Shown: positions 32,940 through 45,900 of the stretch, in pieces
Position numbering within the stretch: the stretch's first letter is position 1
How the letters are laid out: every line of letters begins with the position of its first letter
Assembly (NCBI GenBank): GCA_963924555.1
Contig: OZ004586.1
Coordinates: 4,112,501-4,176,500, forward strand
Direction of reading: 5' to 3'
DNA from: Crambe crambe
Lineage: Eukaryota; Porifera; Demospongiae; Poecilosclerida; Crambeidae
Length of the DNA stretch: 64,000 nucleotides
The notes under the pieces: generated by a model
The model's database searches: none
Seen by the model: only the letters and a program-made list of their open reading frames with translations
What the model was told of the DNA's origin: nothing
Program-made: the position numbers and the translations under genes

Positions 32940-33128
32940 ATGCACAGCAAATATGATGTCACTTATTTCAAAGTGGTACACCAGGGGAAGAAGATTGAAT
33001 TGTTGTAGTCCAGTAAAATAGTCAGCACTGTAGTCTTTAAGAATATATTTAGTTTCTCTTCTTTGGACATTTTTAAACCTTATGATTTCCTTTTTAAATT
33101 GAGGCCTCCACAATACCGAACAGTACAT
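32940..33128 (-). mobile_element. Non-LTR retrotransposon fragment (reverse transcriptase C-terminal part)
   Basis: The minus strand reads YCSVLWRPQFKKEIIRFKNV then QRRETKYIL and LLPLVYHFEISDIIFAV. This matches the region after the reverse transcriptase in CR1/Jockey-like LINE ORF2 proteins (C-S-V-x-W-x-P ... VQRRFTK ... LNLLPLxYR). It is a short dead fragment butted directly onto pseudogene D at about 33129. Confidence 0.6.
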
Positions 33129-35240
33129 GAGCTTATAGGCAGAGAAGCATTCATCTGGTCTCATGGATGCATTAGCTACTAAAAGGATCAAACAGTATTG
33201 TATCAAAAGAAATGGGAAGAATTAAGCTCTCATCAGCAGTTATCCATGAAGAATATCAGCAAGGAACTATTATATTATAGTTTATATATATTCCCTAATT
33301 TCTGTGAGTTGGATGAAGATGAGAGGTATAAACATTCGGAGCATGATAAGAGCTACTATGTACTCTACTTGTAAACACTATAAAGATCTTGATACACGTT
33401 ACCAGTCAGAATCAGCACTTAAACTAATTCTTGAAGCAAGATAGTTCATTGGATCCTTGACTGACTTGAAGTGCATAGGCTCCAACAGTTCCTGCCTTCA
33501 ACCTGTCAGTGATTTCTGTGATCACACAATAAAGATATTCAAAGTCTTTTCTTGTGATTTCCAAGTTTTACCAAAGCAATTGCAATCTGAAAAGTGGCTG
33601 ACATTCTTTAAAGAGCTTGGCCTCAAGGTTGATTTAACCAAAACTGAATATTTGAGCATATGCAACAAGACTGCTCAGAGAAAAGTAAATGCAGACATCT
33701 CTAAGTCCTCAGCTACTTTGATTGAATAAATATTCTTTGAAGAAATTAGGGGGAAATGGTGCCATGACTATTCTATCTTAAGTCAAGTTTCTAATAATTT
33801 ATTGCTTTTGCTTGCACTGAAAATCTGTCTAGTTTAGAGTGGATACATCCTGATGTTTATCAAGAGGCTTCATTAGTGAGTTTGAATGGTGCTGCTTCTG
33901 ATGAACTGAAGAACCTCTTATGGACAGTAAGGCCCATCGTTAAACTTCCATGGGTATACACATCATATTATCCTGATAAGAAGACAAAATCCCTTCTAAG
34001 TAATCTGAAAATTGTTGTTAAAGCTAGCATTGATGATGTTATATCAAGCGCCAGGAATATCAGTACAGAGAGCCTGTACGCTAATGAGGCACTCTTTGGC
34101 AATTATCCAAGTAACTTGACTCCATGCACCTTCTGGAATGTTTGACAAACTTAATGTTTGATAATCTGATATTCCTTAATGATAATTCATCAAATGTTCC
34201 CATTTCAGCTCTTGCCAAACTTTCATGTATCCCAGTCCACAGTGATCTATTCGAGAAAGATAGCAAGCAAGTGGTACTTGTAAAATCCAGCTGTGTTCTT
34301 CAGTATAATTGTGATATTGAAAGATCATTCATTCCTGCACAAAATTCCTGGAGAGTTGTTAAGAGTATCCAACACCAGGTGGATTTACATCACCTGCGAT
34401 TCATTTTAGAAAAGATATTCATAAGTTTCCAAGGATTAAGGCTTGATACCGAAAAAAAAAAGTGTTACAAAAGCTATGAAATATCTCAAGAATCTCTTAC
34501 CAAGAAAAGGATAAGGAGATAAATCAAGTGCTATATATTCCATCTCCATTATACCTACCTGATTTATAATGTCTTTAGGTCCATGGAATATATCAGATAT
34601 GAGAAATGGAAGGTAACATCATAGTAGCTCAAATTCCATGCAAGGAGAAGTGGATCACAGACTCCACAAAACGTTTAAGATAAGCACAAGCCAAGATGAT
34701 ATGGATGATAGGGATGTGAGTATTCTTGATCTCTATAAGTTTCTTATAGGCCGCAGGAAGGAGAGAGTAACTCCATTTGTGCCAGAAGGTGACAGAGCAG
34801 CTTTGGTTCTATATAATGCTGATGGCTTAATCAATTTAAGGAGGGCTATGTATGAAGCAAATCTAGTGGGAACTCACTCCTGAACTGAGGAGAAAAGCTG
34901 TGCGGCACTTGTACCTCAAGTGGCATCCAGATAAAAACCTTTATGAGCACCTTGACAATGGGGAGCCCTTTGATGATCCCTCTGAAGAGATGAAGAAACC
35001 AGAAATGGAGCAACCTTCATCTCCGCCAACATCTAGTAGTTCAAAGATGTAATCTGATTTTGATTGCTGGAATCGTACTGCATCTGAAGCTTACATTATA
35101 ATGAGCAAATTGTGCAGATTCTAATAAAGATTCATCCCCATTAGATAAAATTATTGATCAAAGAAATCCAGAAGAAGGAAGATGCTGGATGAAACAAGCT
35201 GCAGTTGGTATGAAATCCTTACTGGTAGCTATGTGTGTAA
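33129..35240 (+). pseudogene. Pseudogene D: truncated relative of sacsin-like gene A
   Basis: It begins abruptly at AGGCAGAGAAGCATTCATCT, equivalent to gene A base 872, and follows gene A to its last donor (ATGTGTGTAATTAGACTATC). Multiple indels and in-frame stops break it, for example near 33440, 33727 and 34144, and a large deletion removes the segment equivalent to about A 2340-3100. It keeps the J-domain motif WHPDKN near 34918 but lacks the helix that follows. Unlike gene A it retains the AAAATCTG missing at A 1565, so A's deletion is not ancestral. It has no intact coding capacity. Confidence 0.85.
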
Positions 35241-35314
35241 TTAGACTATCAATGTATGAGTAGCAGCTATTCTTCCCAGCTAAACAATAATGTTATTTAG
35301 GGACCACAGCTACA

Positions 35315-35830
35315 GTAGAAAATTATTGTGTGTACACTATTTATTCCAATGTTTATTCATATCATACAAAACTTTAAGGCATGATTGTCTCAGAACTGAT
35401 CTTTAGCTTCACTGGCTTGCTCATGTGTGTAGTGTGGTCTGAGGGAATATCAGCATACACTCTGGCCAGTGATTAGGATATTGTGTGTCCAAGTAATAGT
35501 TCATGAGCGAGATTTTGAGTTTCTGGTTGCAGCTAGGGCATAGCTACGCGAGTCCTGTCAGGTTGTGATCCACCAGACCTCTCCACAGCACCACTTGGTG
35601 AGCTATGAAGCACACATGACCATAACCCAAGTTAGTTTGTGCCTCATTGTAGATACCTGTTATAGTGATCATGACAAGTGATGTCAATGTTGTATCTAGC
35701 TATCATGAAAGTGATGTCAGAAAGTCTAGATGATATTTGGGGCAGGGGGAACATGAGTGTACTATGTACGGTATGTGGTGCATTTAATAATTTTTGTGAT
35801 TGATTAGCCATAGCTACTACATAACTTTTC
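35315..35830 (-). pseudogene. Inverted last intron and HEPN exon of pseudogene D
   Basis: The reverse complement matches gene A from its 3' untranslated start back through the HEPN exon and the last intron (about 3975-4545). It contains the complements of TGAGGCACAAACTAACTTGG, the ACTATTACTTGGACACA segment and GGCCAGAGTGTATGCTGATA. Sequence on both sides (35223-35315 and 35830-35930) is collinear with gene A in the plus orientation. The terminal intron and exon have therefore been flipped in place. Confidence 0.75.
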
Positions 35831-36611
35831 ATTTTTGTATTTTTTCTTTTTTTTATGCTTGCTTAATCTACACTATACATAGTATGACTGTATGTTGGTG
35901 GGGGAGAGAAAGAATTTATTATAATATGGTAAATTAATACTGGAAATTGAAAGTGGTGGTTAAAAGGATCATCACCTGCTGTGATAAGACTTCACAGGAT
36001 CCTAGTATTCTTTCTCATTGTTACAAGTTTCAGTATATGTAGTGTTCCCAGGCCTTCCTGTCTCTTGGAGAAGGTAAAGTATTGTGTGAGAGGAAAAGAA
36101 GAAGAAGAAAAGAAAAAAATGAGAACTTTTTTTCTTCGTGAGAGACTACCGAACGAGGCTACAGTAGCCCCTCATTACATAATAATTTTGAAGCAGTACT
36201 AGTCTCTGTCCTACGTAGACACTCATGATGATTAGTGATTGTGCAGAGAGATTAGCTAGACCTTGTCTCTCTACTTTGACTTCAGCATCAAATAAATAGT
36301 TTTATGTTCTCTGTAAAACAAAGTATAAAGGTGACTAGCTACTTGGACTAGGGATTTTGATAAACTATAAACCAGCATCATGATTTAGCAGTGTTGCAGA
36401 CTAGGACCAAGAAAACTTGTTTATTTCATAGAAAAATTGAACAGTTGACTCTCAAATTCTGGCAGGGCTGTCAACATCAGCACAAAACTATAATACTAAG
36501 TACACACATAATTACATCAAGCAATAACATATAAATCCAAAAATTAAAAATCTTAAACACAGCAAGTCATATCTATATAGCTAAACACTGACACAATTAA
36601 TTAAATATGCA
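35831..36611. other. Intergenic, duplicated 3' flank and gene C poly-A signal
   Basis: The left part continues the gene A-type 3' flank (ATGACTGTATGTTGGTGGGG). 36316-36510 matches 5330-5560. A TTTATT at about 36420-36425 is an AATAAA on the minus strand, roughly 190 bases past the gene C stop. Nothing else is recognised. Confidence 0.5.
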
Positions 36612-36958
36612 CTAAGGCATGATAGACTTCACAATATCCAACACAGCTTTGGCATGATCTTTAGCTTCACTGGCTTGCTCACGTGTGTAGTAGTCTGAGG
36701 GAATATTATTACCCCCTGGCCAGCAATTAGGATATCGCGTTTTCAAATAATAGTCCTTCAGTGGAATACAATGCTGAGCAAGATCTTGAATTTCTGGTGG
36801 AACACCTTGTAGGGCCTGCAGGGCATCAGCATGTTCTGTCAGTTTGCGATTCTTCAGATCTTGTCCATCCACTCCACAGAGGGCATACTGGCCTCCTTTC
36901 AGTGCTTTCTCCACCACTTGGTGAGCCATGAAGCACACATGACTGTAACCCAAGTTAC
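36612..36958 (-). CDS. Gene C terminal exon: HEPN domain
   Basis: The acceptor ATGCATAATAG precedes 36958. Joined to the phase-1 donor at 37698 it reads [22 protein letters not shown]. The HEPN domain has [13 protein letters not shown] in the middle and [20 protein letters not shown] at the end, then a TAG stop. Compared with gene A, the first nine residues of the exon are shortened in frame. Confidence 0.85.
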
Positions 36959-39900
36959 CTATTATGCATAGATACAATGATCATCATAGGTAGTGTCAAT
37001 GTTCCATTACAGTGAACCTCTGAACAAGGGGACTCCAAAAGGCAGCCAAACTGAATGGAACGAAATGACCTTTCCTATAATAATTATAACCTCCTTGAAA
37101 ACTTGTCATCTTTCTATACTGCTGCATGGATGGGCACTGGGTCTAGGCCAACACATCACTTTCATGCATGATAGGTAGTTCTCCAAACAACAGCCAAGTT
37201 CGGGAATGATTTTTTGACCTTGGTAGAGAGGTTGGCCATTCTTGGAATGGAGAATATTAGAGGTGTGAAAGAATTTTAATGAGATTCATGTGGTAAACGC
37301 GATCTTGAGGCCACACCCATTTGTGGGAAACATTATACTAGTAGTATTGCAGTTCTAATGTAGAAATCCATCTACGCTAAAGTCCTGCCAGGGGTGAAAC
37401 AGCTGATACTGATCTAAAATAAATCAACAAGTAGATGTAGTTTGTAGTACTACGTCCTGTAGAAAAGTTATTTATGAGGATTCCTCTATCCAGTTCAATA
37501 CAACTTTCCCCACCAATGGGTGTGGCCTTAAGATCACATTTTGTGCATGAATCTCATTAAAATTCCTTCACACACCTCTCTGTGGAAAGGGTGTATAGCA
37601 TTCAGCTAATTATTATCATTCATTAGCATTACACACTATTTTAGTGTGCCCCTATGCTGTTTTGCTGGGGAGAATATAGCCACTCATTGATACTTACCAG
37701 TAAGGACTTCATAATCAACTTCTGCTTGTTTCATCCAACGTCTTCCTTCTTTTGGGTTTCTTTGTTTGATTATTTTATCTTCATTGTGTGAAGAAGCACT
37801 TCGTTCATCCTCTCCAACCGTTGCTGTGAAATCATCAGCACTTCTACTATTAATAGATATGTTATATCTCAAAAGTAGGCGTTCTCTCCGCTTTGATGTG
37901 TCTGCTTTCAAGTATCGAGCTAAAAATGGTATGAATTTATCCTTTGAATCAGACGCCACTTGTTGGAAAAATGTCTTATACAAATAATTAGCGATGCTAA
38001 TAGTGACTTCATCAGGATCATCACATTCAGAGTCGAGATAGAGACAAGGTTCACTACCATTAATATCAAGGACAACTTCACTTGTGATATTTCCGATCAG
38101 CACACCAGATTTTACCAATTTGATGTCAGTTTTTAAATTCCTTACAGTTATAATCCTGAGAGATGATAGAAATGTGGAAAGCAGACCATCTCTATCACGT
38201 CCTGCTATATTATGCTTTTTAGCAACTTTTGCAATTACTAAAGGCTGACTTTCATGCTGAATCGATTTCCTTAGCTTTAAAGCGAGTTCTGAATCTTCTA
38301 CTATGTTGCTATCTTCATCAAGCACTTGTATACACACTAATGACATCCCTAGGGGTCTGACCTGTTTAGGCAACAAATGACAAAGCTCTGAAGCATCGAC
38401 ACCATACATTTCCTCTACAATGTCAAAATGAGAGTATGGTGTATTAGCCAGGGTGAGTTTCATGCGACCAAAATAGTTGTAAGTGTCACCATAAAGTAAG
38501 TCTGTCGATAGCTTTAGCCTGCCTTCTGTATCAGGTAGGTATAATGGAGACAGAATAGCACTTGATTGATCTCCTTGTCCTTCTCTTGGTAAGAGATTCT
38601 TGAGGTCTTTCATAACTTTTACAACACTTTTTTTAGTATTTGGGTCAAGCTTTAACCCTTTGGAACTAATGAATACCTTTTCTAAAACAATTCGCAGGTG
38701 ATGTAAACCCACCTGGTGTTTGATTTCAAGTTTTTCCATTAAGTTGGATACTTTCAACAACTCTTCAGGAATTTTATGCAGGAATGGATGATATCTTTCA
38801 ACATCACAATCATACTGAAGAACACAGCTGGATTTTACAAGTACCACCTGCTTGCTGTTTTTCTCGAATAGATCACTGTAGACTGGGATACATGAAAGTT
38901 TGCCAAGAGCTGAAATGGGAATTTTTGGTGGATCCTCATTAAGGAATATCAGATTATCCAACATGATTAACATTAGATTTGTCGACACTCCAGTAGGTGG
39001 AGTCAAGTTACTTGGATAATTGTCAAAGAGTGCCTCACTAGCAAAAGGGCTCTTTGTACTGATATTCTTGATATTCGATATAACATCATCAATGCTAGCT
39101 TTAACAACAATTTTTAGATTACTCAGAAGGCATTTTGTCTCCTCATCAAGATCATGTGATGTACACATCTGCGGAAGTTTAACGATGTGCCTTACTGTCC
39201 ATAAGAGGTCCTTCAGTTTCTCAGAAGCAGCACCATTCAAAGTCACCAATGAAGCCTCTTGACAAACACCAGGATGTATCCACTCTAAACTAGACAGATT
39301 TTCAGTGCAAGCAAATGCAATATTAGAAACTTGACTTAAGAAAGAATAGTCATGGCACCATTTCCCCCTAATTTCTTTAGAGAATATGTACTCAATTAAA
39401 GTAGCTGAGCACTCAGTGATGTGTGCATTTACTTCTCTCTGAGCAGTATTGTTGCAGATACTCAAATATTCAGTTTTGGTTAAAACAACCTTGAGGCCAA
39501 GCTCTTTAAAGAATGTCAGCCATTTTTCAGATTGCAATCGTTCTGGTAATTTTTGGAAATCACAAGAGAAGACTTTGAATATCTCTATCGTGTGATCGTA
39601 GAAAGCACTGACAGGTTGAAGGGAGGAACCGTCAGAGCCTATGCACTTCAAGCCAGTCAAGGATCCAATGAACTGTCTTGCTTCATGAATTCGTCTAAGT
39701 GCTGACACTGACTGGTAACGTGTACTAAGACCTTTATAGTGTTTACAAGTAGAGTACATAGTAGCTCTTATGTGCTCCAAATGCTCATACCTCTCATCTT
39801 CATCCAACTCACAGAAATTAGGGAATATAAAATTTACATATAATAGTTCCTTGCTTATAGTCTTCATGGATAACTGCTGATAAGAGCCTAATTCCTGCCA

Positions 39901-42900
39901 TTTGGCCTTATCTTTGATAAAAATACTGTTTGATCCTTTTAACCATGACTTGTAACCAGCAGCTGATGCATCCTGAGGCCAGATGAATGCTTCTCTGCCA
40001 ATTATTGGCTGATACTGTCCCAAAACATCTTCAAAGAAAGGAAGTGACTGTATAAGGGTTAGCCACTTCTCATCCAAATGTTTTGGACTTCCAGAGAAAT
40101 AACATATCATCATATCAATTTCCTTTATCTGCAATGTAGAGATCAAAGGGGTGCTATTATTAACTTGAAAAACATTGTTTAAAATACGATCCTGCTCATC
40201 CAGTTTAGGACAATCAACTTGGGCCCTGACAACTGAAGCATCCAGAAATGGCATATTCAATTTCTGCATTACTGTACACAGGTTTTGGATTGTGAGATCA
40301 GGTGTTTCAGGAACTATTTTAGGAAGATACATTGGCAATACTTCAGAACTCAAGGAGAATAAGCGATCATCAACAGTTAGCAATAAAGCCCAATTCTTTA
40401 GAAACTTATTTAGATGCTTTGAAAAAATACCATCAAGATAAAAGCATGTCCAGTATTGCTTTAGTTTGTCTTTGCTGATCACAGCTGAATAGTTGGTCAC
40501 ACACTTTTGAGATTTTAATTCTTGATGGAATGTGTCGTCAAAAATATTTAAAATAACTTTCAATATTCTTTCTTGGTCAGTATCCCCAGGACAGATGAAA
40601 TAAGAGGGATGGAAGTATATAGTTCTCAACTCTGGATGCAAGAACTTATCACGGTGCTTTTCTGGAAAGAGATCTGAAAAATGAGAATTCAAAATCTTAT
40701 TTTCTTTATCAAATTTCCTCAGAACTCCATCAGCTGATAGCAAGAGAAAGTGTGAAAAGGGTTCTTCTGGAAACCTATAAGGGGGTTTGGGTGTTGCACT
40801 AATAATCACCGTCTTGCTTGTACCAGTTTCATTCATATTTTCAACTATTTCAATCTCAAGTAAATACTTGATGAAGGCCAAGAACGTTTCAGTATCATGG
40901 AAAACAGTTTCTGATATTTGACATGGCTCCATAGAACCACTTGATGCAAAACTGCTATGCTTTGTGTAATAATCAAAAGCTGACTGTGGAGAGAGAGAAG
41001 GAATTCTACAGCTTGTGCATGCTGCACTGGATGAAGCAGGGTTAGAAGGAGTTGCACATTTTAGTTGGGGTTTGGCTTGTTCATGTTTGGATGATACAGC
41101 ATTATTAAAGCACTTCATCACATTGGGTGGAGCAGAGGTCAGTTTCATTCCTATGGATGAGAGGATAGGATGAATGACTTTACGTTTTGCACCAGTCGTC
41201 TCAAAGTATACTTGATCAGATTGTGCTGGGACAATTAGTGGATGCCAAGTTGCAATAATTTTTTGTCCACTACTAGTTGAACCATCAGATTCGAATACGC
41301 ACAAGATTTGGGCATTCTCTTTTAATAATATCTTGTAAACAATGCAGTTCAATTTATCCCACCATTTGGCAACACTGTCTACTGGGAACAAGCTGTAATA
41401 ATTGTGCGAAGCTTTCAAAGCAAGTGTCCATTTTCTATATTTATAATCTATATAATAATCCTTGGCGTTAGCAAGGAAGTTGGCATATGAAGATGCTATT
41501 GCTTTGAACAGATTAGCATTCCATCTTGATCTATCATCTTGGTCATCTGGGTCAGTGCTCTTCCACAAATTTCTTCTATTTGAATCCAAAATGAAGTGAC
41601 CATTCACATGAACAGGTAGGCCAAATTTCACAGGAAGTGGCAAGAAACAAAATAGCTGTCCCTCTGACCTCTCAGCATTAGAATGGAGAAGGCTCAAAGG
41701 TGCAGCAATTCCATGTCTTGGCTTAACTGTACTCACATACTGCCACATTTGAGACTCATTGTTGATGTCACCAATACCTTGCTGAATCAGCCATTTTTCC
41801 TGTACATCTATACCTCCCTTTTCTTGAGAGTTGATGTCAGTTATTGTCAGAGGGTAGTGAATAACAAGAGTCTTACAACTCATCTCATTCTTGAGAGCCG
41901 AGAGAGTCTCATGAAACTTCTGTGATGCTTCATTGAAAGTAGCTGATTTTGAAATCTCTGTTTTAAAGTGGAACTTTGTGTCCAGCTTGATGCCCTCTTC
42001 CTCTATTACCATGAATTTGATTTCTTTCACGTTATTAAGAAAAAACATGGCCTGTTTCATTTGAGGCATCCACTTATGCATAAAATCATATATATCCTCA
42101 GCTGTGAGAGGTTGTGCAGACATTTTATGATGATCCACAATTCGAGAAGACTTAATCATGTCATGGGAATAACGTATAGGAAATCGAAAAAGAGAACCAT
42201 TTAAAACTTCAGGTGGGACATCATCTAAGCCAGTTTGAAGATATGCTGAACTCATATCTGGGAATTTCTTCCAAAAACCTTTATGTAAGTCATCATATCT
42301 TCTCCCAGGATGCAGTTGATTAGCTCCTTTGATGTACTTGCAATGAGGGTCCATGATGCAAAGTGTCTCACCACCTGTTATCAAACTTGGGCAGTCAGTG
42401 AGATGGTATACCACATTGAAACCAATACCATACTGACCAATTGTCCTAATTGTTTCCGCATCTGAACATTTGCTACCAAGACCGAGTTGCTGAATACCTT
42501 TCAGATCTTTTTCAGTGAATGTACTGTTATTCCAAACCAACAAGGCAGGCCCCTGTAGCTCTTCCCATTCAGCAGATATTAAGCTACCTGTACCATGGGT
42601 ACGTTCGTCGAGAATGAAGTATATTTTTTGAGCTTTTGCATCATCGGCATTTTGTAGTAATTCTTTGAGAATGGTAATACCAAAGGGACAGTCTCTGATA
42701 ATGTTCTGAATTCTCCTGGTAAGTTCTTCATGTTGACCAAATTCAATTCCTTGATCAAAGTATATATCCTTCTTGGACTCAAACTGTTCCAGCATCTTTG
42801 ATCTTACCAGCTTCACTCCCAGATTAACAGCAAGATGTCGGGAGAATTCCTTATGGACATAGTCATAGTCTTGTGCTTCATCATTTGCAGCCCAGGGGGC

Positions 42901-45900
42901 ATCATTGTATGATAAATCAGTAGACTTTCGAAGGATATAGTTTTTATTTGGCAAATACACAATGAAGTCCTTGAATTTCTCTTCTGGAGACTCCACTTTC
43001 TGAAAGATTGCTATCAACTCAATGATGAGCTTTCTGCAGGATTCATTGACTGGTTCATTTCCAAAGTCTTTTTTCATCTTTTCTAGAGCATTCTGGGCAT
43101 CATGATGGGAGAACTCTTTCTTTAACTTCAGAGCTGATAAAAGCTTATCTTTAGACCCAATAGATGGTGGTGCTGCATGTAAGTATGGACCATCTTTCAA
43201 CTTCCACTCTATTGCAACTGCTTCGAGGCTCAGGAATCTCTGTCCATTCCAGATGCATGGAAGACAATCTAATCCACACAAATTAAGTCCAGAATCACCA
43301 GCTTTGTTAATGGCTGAGTCAATGAAGTCATATATTTTGGAACAAGTAATGTCTGTCCATTTGGGATCGAGTGAAGATTCTGAGTTGATTACAATTTTCA
43401 AGTGTGCTATTACTTCATCACTAGTGGGAGAAGATCTCAGATGCAATAGCTCTCTCATTCCTTTGTTTATAAAGCCACACCCACCTCTCTCAGGCTGAGC
43501 TTCACAAACGAATGCAACTTGTGATCCCGCTATCCTTGTTTTGGTGTAATCAGGGTTAGGCTTGTATACCCCAGATAACATTAACTGATTCCCACAGAGC
43601 AACTGGTGCTTATCTCCATACCATTGAAGTGGGTATTTGTCAGGTTTTTGCATGACAGGGAGAAAGGGAATCTTGTCTATTGTGGCACTAGTACTTGGTA
43701 CATCACCTGACATGCGAGTGGGATCTGCTATTGTCTCGAGAATGAGCTTCACACGATTGAGTGCTTTCAGACGATCAACTTCAATGAGAGTTGCTACAGT
43801 TCCGGCTCTTTCCAACACAAGAGTCCAAGATATGGATTGGTACATCATTCCCAAGCGTTGCAGAGCTGTGCTAGCTAGGTGTCTAGTGACAAGTACCTCA
43901 AGAGGAAACCTATTCTCAGACTCATCAAATAAACTAGCAAAAGAGGCACTTGGATGAACAACTTCAGTACATTTCCTGAGCACATCTCCATCTTTACCAC
44001 ATGGGATGCAAGCATGGATATCAAAATACTGCTTGAGTAGCTTACTTATAGTTGATTGACTATCACATTGTGAAACATAAACTTCAAGCATGTAGCGTAC
44101 AACTTCATTCCTACTACTTTTGATTCCAGCAAGACTTGGTAAACTGTCAAAAAACAAACTTATGAAAACCTCCTCGGTAATAGTCAATCCTGTGAGATTA
44201 AGTTGGGATCTATATGAGGAGGGCAAATCAACTATAGGAAGAGAGAGCTGATGTACAATGTCAAGCACACAAGATGGTGTACCAGACCGGCAAAGGATGT
44301 TCGATTCAAGGAATTTACTTTGCTGAACAGTCGACCATTTTTTGATAGACTCGGAGTGAAACAATTTTTGTGATGCTAAGATGATGTAGAATGCATCAAG
44401 ACAATGCTCCCATGGATTTTTCTGTTGAAGTTCAGACTTTAGTGGCCATAAAGAATGAAATTCGTAATTTTGTAGCATATTGTTCTCATGCAATCTCTGA
44501 AGGTTGCCAAGAAGTCCAGTATAAGCCTGAGGTATTAACTTTGTCATCAAGAACATATTCCACTGAACTTCAGTATCAGATCGTGAAGTGGATTCTTCAG
44601 AAGTCCATATTCCTCGCCGATTGTTAATGACAGCAAAGTTACAGCTCACATGGACAGGAAGGCCAGTGGTCTGCGAGAGAGGCAGGAAACAAAAGGTTTC
44701 TCCTTGAATGTCAGTATCTGCATTATAAGTGCTCCTGCCTCCTCTAATGGTGTTTAACATGCATGCTACATGAGCTATTCCACTCTTTCTTCCATGAAGG
44801 GACTCATGCTTTGCAATCAGCCAGTTTTTACTCGACTTTGTCTTCTCTCTGACTCGATTTGATTCCACACAAATGAATGAAGCACAGTTGAGAGCTATTG
44901 GAAATCGTGAAGTTGTTTTACAGATATCATAGAGAAGTGTAGGTTTGGTCTGACCACTCTCAATCTGTTGGACGGTGATGCGCTTTATATGTTGCAGAAA
45001 CAGTAAAAGTTTATCACCACATTGTTGAATGGATTCGATGAGCTCCCGTATTGTTGCTTGGGAGTAGCAAGTACTACTAAGTTCACTCACTGAAGTTCGA
45101 AATGGCAGTCGGAATATTGTACCGTCATATTGAGTATTCCTATCAAACCCAAAGAGTCCAGCATATGGCTGAAGCTGTTGAGATTTCTTGATGATTCTGG
45201 ACAAATATTTGACCCTTTGTCCAGGTTTTGCTACATTTTTAACTGCAGTCCTAAGGTGTTTAAGTGTTGGATCGAATATGTACAGTCTATCTCGACTAAT
45301 AAAGGAAGGCACATCAGATATGTGATAGACTGAACAGAATCCTATGCCAAATTTCCCAATTTTCAAGTGCTTTTCCTGTTTAGTAGCACCTGCTAATTTC
45401 TGGATATTGTCAAAGTCCTCATCACTAAATGTGCTGTTATTGTGGACTACCAAAGCTGGACCGTGTGACTCAACCATGTCTGGAAAGAATAGCTTCTTAC
45501 GATTGATATCATGAGTTCGAGCATCAAAGCAAATGTTGATCTCGGTGGCTTCTGCATCATCAGCATTTTGAATCAGCTCCTTGACAATTGTCAAGCCATC
45601 CTTGTAATCTCGTAAAATGTTCTTCAGTCGCACGATCAAAGGCTCTTGTTGACCAGCATCTCCAAAAGTATCCTCAGCAATGTCAAGTTCTTCACTGAGG
45701 GGCCTGATTTGAAGACATTTGGCCAGGCTGGAACTGATACGGTCGTGGACAAAAATTAGTGGTTTATCTGAGTCAATGGATGACATGGCAATGTCCAAAT
45801 CCTTGAAAAAGTCATTATCTGTATAAATCAGTTCACTTGCTTGTCTGAGATCTAGCAATTGTGATTCTGATTCTGCTGGGACGAGAATAGAATCGTGAGA

